A stretch of 8,624 nucleotides of DNA from the NCBI GenBank assembly GCA_002293265.1, contig DBCW01000115.1, positions 1 to 8,624 of the forward strand, given 5' to 3'. Positions 4,573 through 8,624 of the stretch are shown here, one piece after another. The DNA comes from Eggerthellales bacterium UBA948. GTDB lineage: Bacteria > Actinomycetota > Coriobacteriia > Coriobacteriales > UBA8131. Under the pieces are notes generated by a model. The model had not been told where the DNA came from. It worked only from the letters and a program-made list of their open reading frames with translations, and made no database searches. The position numbers were made by a program, and so were the translations under genes. Within the stretch, counting starts at the first letter, position 1, and each line of letters begins with the position of its first letter.

Positions 4573-6837
4573 TTACATGTTCCTTAAGTAATCCAAAGTC
4601 GTCTGAGGAACTATTCTGGCAATTTCGTCAAAGTTGCTTGTCTCAAGCAACGCTCTAACCCTACTTGCAGAAATCACCCCCCCCCCTTCTTCTTTACGAG
4701 GAATTACATCAAACTCAATGCCATATTTTGGTAAGATACGACTCATTGAATCATTGTATTGCTTCGTAACCATATCCAATGGCTCCTCTCCGGCAAAACG
4801 AACAGTTATGCCTAAGACAGGAGCAATGTATCTTCCAAAAAGCTCTAAGTCTAGCGAAGTATCAATAATTTTGTCTTGCAGCTCTGTTTTGCCAAAATAG
4901 TCAGAGAAAGTAAGGCTGCTTATGATAAACCCACCACTGGGAATTACGGTCACGTTTAAAATATCTTGGGTGCCTTTGCGAACAAGCTCAATTCTATCTT
5001 TGAACGGAAATATCGATTTATCTTCTTCGACAACAAAAATGATCAAGTTAGTGCACTTTGATGCTGCCTGCTCAATAAGATATCTATGCCCAAGAGTAAA
5101 AGGATTACAGTTCATAACAATAGAACCGGTTCGAGGGCGCAGACGCGCCAAGTCGTCCAAATATAATCTTAGCGAAGCAAGCTCGCTTCCTTGAAGCAGA
5201 TCGTTTTCCTTTTCGTTAACAGCAGATTTTCCAAGATTGCTTTTGCTTTCACCAACACAGTCTTTATTAAGAAGATCTTTCTCACAAATAAAATCGTAGA
5301 TCGATTTTGCAACAATTCGATTACCTGTCTCATTAAAGTGCGAACTATCTATAAATATCTCGCCATAGTCATGCGGTCGGGCAAACAAGTTTTTAATGTC
5401 AAGGTGGTAAAAGTCTTCCCCTTGCGGAAATCCATCAAAACTCTCAATAAGGATTATGTCATTATCTTGATAATAAGAAGAAAGAGAGTTTACTTTTTTC
5501 ATGACTGCAGAATGATTTAGCGATATTCCGCTGTAACCATAGTTTTCCACTCTCACCTTAAGGCCTTGCTCGTTTAACATGCCCTGCAAAAAGCTATCCA
5601 TAGTTTTGTCGTCAGGAGCACCGTTGCCCCATACATGGCAATAACCAAAATGCCATATCGTTCTATCGTAATTTGAAGGCTGGTTCGCTGTAAGTCTATG
5701 CCCTTGAACTAAGTTACAGTACATAGAGGAGTGATCTATCGACGAAACTACACCTTGTGAGTCAATCGAGTTGAATTGCCACCCGGTTAAGAATTCGAGA
5801 ATTTCACCGGTTTCATAGTTAAACTCATCAAAAGCCTTTGTTACCAACTTTGGTGGTGTTTCTCGTAACCCATTTATTATATCTGTTGCTCTCTTTACAC
5901 TAGTGTGTAGATAGATTTCACGTTCGCCATCACTCGCATCTTTTTCTGCCGGAAGACTGGGAGTGTTGTGCACCACTATATTCAAGTTTGGATGATTTTG
6001 TCTAAATACTTGTAATGGCTTTAAAAATGAAGCGTAGACCAATAGTTCCGGAAGCAATTTAATTATTTCTATATAAGGTATTTTTAAGTTGTTGAGCCTA
6101 CGTTTTAGCCATATAGGAGTTTCTGCTGCTAAAAGCAACAATGGTTCTTTATCAGATATTTGACTTGCCGCACTATCATTGATCGTCATAAAGCTGGGCA
6201 ATTGATAGGCGGTCTGATTGGAAAAAGAAAAAGCAGCGCCGTTTGTATAATACCCCTTAACATTGATTTTACTGCAAGCAATCAAACTTGGAAGAATTAC
6301 TCTCGCGACATCATGACTATTTGCTTCTACGTAGACACTTATCGATGCATAACCCTTGTCTGAAAGTAGATCACCTAAGCCAAGTCCCAAAGCGTGCACA
6401 GCTGCCAGGCGCTCAATCATTTTTTTGTTTTTTAGCTTGATGTCATTGTCTGCCTCATAGGCATTTTTTATACCCTCGTACCAACCGTAATGTTTTTCTT
6501 CCTTTTTGGAGATAGACTCAAATGCGTTTAATGCGGAAAATCCAATTTTTTCTGTGTTGAATGAATATTTGGTCTCATCGTCACTTTGCAAAATTACTTT
6601 AATATAGTATTCACCAAAACTTGGTAGATTAAACAGGGTCTCACAGCCTTCGTGTTTTGCCTCTACCAGATCCCACGAATACCATTGGCGCAGTTGGTAA
6701 GATATTTTTTCAATTTTGCTTTCATCCTCGACAGACAAGCTAATCTTTAATGCCGATCCATCAAGATCAATACTGTAATCCGCCTGCACAAATTGTATTC
6801 CTGTTTCTGAGTTTTTCTTCAACTTAGCACTCCGCAT
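4573..6837 (-). CDS. Multidomain SGNH-like / citrate-lyase-ligase-like nucleotidyltransferase protein of a glycan locus
   Basis: A 754-residue cytosolic protein. Residues about 12-100 look like a beta-rich Ig-like domain (G-E-Y-Y-I-K-V near the end). Residues 164-295 alternate strands and helices like a Rossmann-type domain. Residues 392-516 match SGNH hydrolases: F-G-Y-C-H-V-W-G at the nucleophile loop (with Cys400 in place of Ser), V-E-N-Y-G-Y-S-G at 430-437 and D-S-S-H (497-500) as the Asp/His block before a G-N-R-I-V-A-x-S-I helix. Residues 571-753 match the catalytic half of CitC: M-N-C-N-P-F-T-L-G-H at 575-584 (the HxGH-type nucleotide motif), F-V-V-E-E-D, F-P-F-K-D-R, F-A-G-E-E-P and I-S-A-S-R-V-R at 722-728. 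CitC makes acetyl-AMP from acetate and ATP; here no citrate lyase genes are seen, so the activated group and acceptor are unknown and glycan acylation or another substituent is inferred. A G10 tract lies in codons 718-721. The ATG starts 11 nt after the GT4 stop with no clear Shine-Dalgarno, suggesting coupled translation. Confidence 0.82.
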   Translation of the reverse strand: MRSAKLKKNSETGIQFVQADYSIDLDGSALKISLSVEDESKIEKISYQLRQWYSWDLVEAKHEGCETLFNLPSFGEYYIKVILQSDDETKYSFNTEKIGFSALNAFESISKKEEKHYGWYEGIKNAYEADNDIKLKNKKMIERLAAVHALGLGLGDLLSDKGYASISVYVEANSHDVARVILPSLIACSKINVKGYYTNGAAFSFSNQTAYQLPSFMTINDSAASQISDKEPLLLLAAETPIWLKRRLNNLKIPYIEIIKLLPELLVYASFLKPLQVFRQNHPNLNIVVHNTPSLPAEKDASDGEREIYLHTSVKRATDIINGLRETPPKLVTKAFDEFNYETGEILEFLTGWQFNSIDSQGVVSSIDHSSMYCNLVQGHRLTANQPSNYDRTIWHFGYCHVWGNGAPDDKTMDSFLQGMLNEQGLKVRVENYGYSGISLNHSAVMKKVNSLSSYYQDNDIILIESFDGFPQGEDFYHLDIKNLFARPHDYGEIFIDSSHFNETGNRIVAKSIYDFICEKDLLNKDCVGESKSNLGKSAVNEKENDLLQGSELASLRLYLDDLARLRPRTGSIVMNCNPFTLGHRYLIEQAASKCTNLIIFVVEEDKSIFPFKDRIELVRKGTQDILNVTVIPSGGFIISSLTFSDYFGKTELQDKIIDTSLDLELFGRYIAPVLGITVRFAGEEPLDMVTKQYNDSMSRILPKYGIEFDVIPRKEEGGGVISASRVRALLETSNFDEIARIVPQTTLDYLRNM
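4677..4686 (-). repeat. In-frame poly-G tract (G10), candidate phase-variation site
   Basis: Ten consecutive G on the coding strand (C on plus), encoding Gly718-Gly720 and the first base of Val721, immediately upstream of the I-S-A-S-R-V-R motif. At ten G the protein is full length. With nine G the next codon is TGA; with eleven G translation runs G-D-F-C-K and stops at TAG. Both truncated forms lose the nucleotide-binding motif and the last 30 or so residues. No other G or C run of this length is seen in this AT-rich window. Confidence 0.75.
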
Positions 6838-6848
6838 TTTCTAAATTT

Positions 6849-8624
6849 TTACTTAAACCGCTTTTTGATAAATCGAAAAGGACTGGTTAGTGTTTTTCCA
6901 AGACGGTATGACTTGGACTTTTCAATCTTTGCTATTCTTTTTTTTGCTTGATCTAACTCTTTACTCAAAGCATCTTGCTTATTTTGAAGTTTTAGGTTTT
7001 GTTCCTGAAGACTTTTATTAGACGACATCGATTTCCTTAAGCCGGTTATCTCTTTTAGAACTCTATCATTGGCATAATTTGCTGAAGCCTGCTTTCGCAA
7101 AGATCCAACTTCACCGGCCAACCTCTTGCTACAAGTCTCATACAAGCTGACCATTGATTTTAAAAATACTTTAAACCTCTGGTTTTGAATTTCCGCGTCT
7201 TGTTCCGGTTCAATATCCTCAAATGGCTTTTGTATTACATCTTTCCAGATGTTTTTAAGATTTGTTGACGCAAAAGTGGCAAAGCTTTCTCTTGCATCTT
7301 CACCAATTTTGTCGCGCAACTTATCGTCTTTTAGCAACTTGATAATTGCTCCGGCCATGCTTTTGGTGTTCTTTTGCTCTACGCTTATATACCCTTTGCC
7401 TTCTGCAAGTATCTCTAAGTATGGCAGCTCATACATAACCAGCGGAATACCATACGCTCTACTTTCAGTGATGGTCATAGGAAAGGACTCACAAGATGAC
7501 GTTACCACATGGACACTTGCCCTTTTGTAGTACTGATCCACATCATTAGTAGCTCCACAAAGCTCAATATGGTTTTGAAGATTGCTCTTTGCTATGCCAT
7601 TTTCCAGTGCTGCTGTTGCACCTTTAGTTACATCATTGCCAACAACAAGCATTTTGGCTTCCGGTACTTCTTTTATCACTTCGCTCATAACACTGATGAC
7701 ATCCATATATTGTTTTGGCCTAAAATCAAGTCTTCCAATCCAAAGAAGAGTGTTTTCTTCAATAAGTTCTTGATCGCGTATAACTACTTCGTTATTCATT
7801 GGGTTTGGAACATACAGCGCATTAACTCCATGCGCTCTCCAATATGTCTTCTCAACATTTGAAAGAACTGTGACTTTGTCAGCAACCTTATATACACTTG
7901 GCTTATATGATAGCTCAGGCGAAAAGCTTAAAAAGCTTGACATTGCAGTTTCATGAACTGTAAGGATAGTTTGTATGCCCATAAGCTTTATAAGCAGCAA
8001 ATCAAACAACAATAATTGTGATGATGCTGCATGATACATAAAAACATCAATTTCATAATTAGAAACGTGTTCATACAACGCTTTCGCTCTTTCTTCAAAA
8101 GTTGTAGGAGAATTTGTTATGCTCGTGGGAAGAATAATTCTAATGACTCCTTCAGGCATATTATATTCATTTAAGCCATCGTATTCATCGGTAAAGAATA
8201 TAACTTTATACCCTAATGAAAGGTAAAGTGGAATCAGCAGTGATAGTACTCTTTGGACACCACCCAAAGAATACCTGTAATAAAATATTCCAATCGTCTT
8301 AACAGAATCATTAATGCGACTTGACAGGGCTTGGGCACCAAAAACCTTATCGGCAACTCCTTTTCTATTGGCCAAAAATTTAGAGCATAAAGATGATACA
8401 AGCTCATCAGCACGCCAATACTTAGCCATTATGTCAAATCCTTCTTTAGTGCATTCATTGGAAAGGCGATGATACCAATTATGCACACAATCTCCGAGCA
8501 GATCTTTTCGTACCTTTTTTACAGCCTCTTCGTACTGATCTTGACCATATTGTTTTGCAAAACTCTCAATACCATCTGCAACCAAGGCGTGTTGGCAAAA
8601 CTTCTCAAATTGTGCCAAATTAAG
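6849..8624 (-). CDS. GT4 family glycosyltransferase with coiled coil and YRLG tail (5' end beyond right edge)
   Basis: The reading frame is open to the window edge; the first possible start inside is TTG at 8618, with only two codons (Leu, Asn) beyond it and no visible ribosome binding site, so the true start is probably further right. Numbering from that TTG gives 589 residues. Residues 1-105 are helical and may be the end of an upstream domain. Residues 107-455 form a GT-B retaining transferase: L-G-G-V-Q-R at 118-123 (the Gly-rich first loop), V-H-E-T at 221-224, W-I-G-R-L-D at 293-298 opening the donor half, and E-S-F-P-M-T-I-T-E at 377-385, the E-x7-E motif, followed by A-Y-G-I-P-L-V. 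Residues about 500-568 are coiled coil and 568-589 are the basic tail S-Y-R-L-G-K also found on the tandem GT2 protein. It would transfer a sugar from a nucleotide donor at the cytoplasmic face. Stop and next ATG are 11 nt apart, so it heads or continues the operon. The sugar is unknown. Confidence 0.85.
   Translation of the reverse strand, partial: LNLAQFEKFCQHALVADGIESFAKQYGQDQYEEAVKKVRKDLLGDCVHNWYHRLSNECTKEGFDIMAKYWRADELVSSLCSKFLANRKGVADKVFGAQALSSRINDSVKTIGIFYYRYSLGGVQRVLSLLIPLYLSLGYKVIFFTDEYDGLNEYNMPEGVIRIILPTSITNSPTTFEERAKALYEHVSNYEIDVFMYHAASSQLLLFDLLLIKLMGIQTILTVHETAMSSFLSFSPELSYKPSVYKVADKVTVLSNVEKTYWRAHGVNALYVPNPMNNEVVIRDQELIEENTLLWIGRLDFRPKQYMDVISVMSEVIKEVPEAKMLVVGNDVTKGATAALENGIAKSNLQNHIELCGATNDVDQYYKRASVHVVTSSCESFPMTITESRAYGIPLVMYELPYLEILAEGKGYISVEQKNTKSMAGAIIKLLKDDKLRDKIGEDARESFATFASTNLKNIWKDVIQKPFEDIEPEQDAEIQNQRFKVFLKSMVSLYETCSKRLAGEVGSLRKQASANYANDRVLKEITGLRKSMSSNKSLQEQNLKLQNKQDALSKELDQAKKRIAKIEKSKSYRLGKTLTSPFRFIKKRFK

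Noticed and set aside
4573..5127. Calling the CitC-like gene a true citrate lyase ligase (citC)
   Set aside because: The domain match is strong, but genuine CitC is about half this length, lacks the SGNH-like domain and sits with citDEF. None of those genes is here, so the symbol would mislead.
6938..6945. Programmed ribosomal frameshift at the A8 run
   Set aside because: No stable downstream stem-loop or upstream Shine-Dalgarno-like stimulator is evident, and the zero frame already encodes the conserved tail.
1..8624. CRISPR arrays, tRNA or rRNA genes, insertion sequences
   Set aside because: No regularly spaced repeats, cloverleaf or transposase-like frames were seen on either strand.

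Overview
The window carries five genes, all on the minus strand, so it reads from the right edge to the left. Base composition is AT-rich (about 40% GC by eye). Several starts have Shine-Dalgarno sequences, and the leftmost gene encodes a Sec-type signal peptide ahead of a PPC-like domain. This suits a Gram-positive anaerobe (Firmicutes or a low-GC coriobacterium), but nothing here fixes the taxon. The gene content is that of a surface-glycan (capsule or cell-wall polysaccharide) assembly locus.

In order of transcription: (A) 8624-6849, a GT4 (GT-B) glycosyltransferase cut by the right edge, ending in a coiled coil and a short basic 'YRLG' tail. (B) 6837-4573, a 754-residue multidomain protein with a beta-rich N-terminal region, a Rossmann-like region, an SGNH-like domain and a C-terminal nucleotidyltransferase of the citrate lyase ligase (CitC) type. 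(C) 4413-2020, a 797-residue protein with two tandem GT2 (GT-A) domains, a coiled coil of about 220 residues and the same YRLG tail. (D) 1996-818, a GT-B-like protein of a type found in glycan loci, without known activity. (E) 543-1, the N-terminal part of a secreted PPC-domain protein with its own putative promoter. A-B and C-D are tightly spaced (11 and 23 nt). A 159-nt gap between B and C holds a perfect inverted repeat and a TATAAT box. A 274-nt gap precedes E.

The strongest unusual signal is a run of ten G residues (minus strand, 4686-4677) inside gene B, just before the ISASRVR motif of the nucleotidyltransferase domain. At ten G the frame is open. Every out-of-frame length meets a stop at once or within five codons, removing that motif. 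This looks like a slipped-strand ON/OFF switch on an enzyme that activates a small group for glycan modification.

A working model (inference): A, C and D build the glycan, with A and C perhaps sharing a docking site through their common tail, while B makes or transfers an activated substituent whose presence is phase variable. No citrate lyase subunit genes are visible, which argues against B acting in citrate fermentation.
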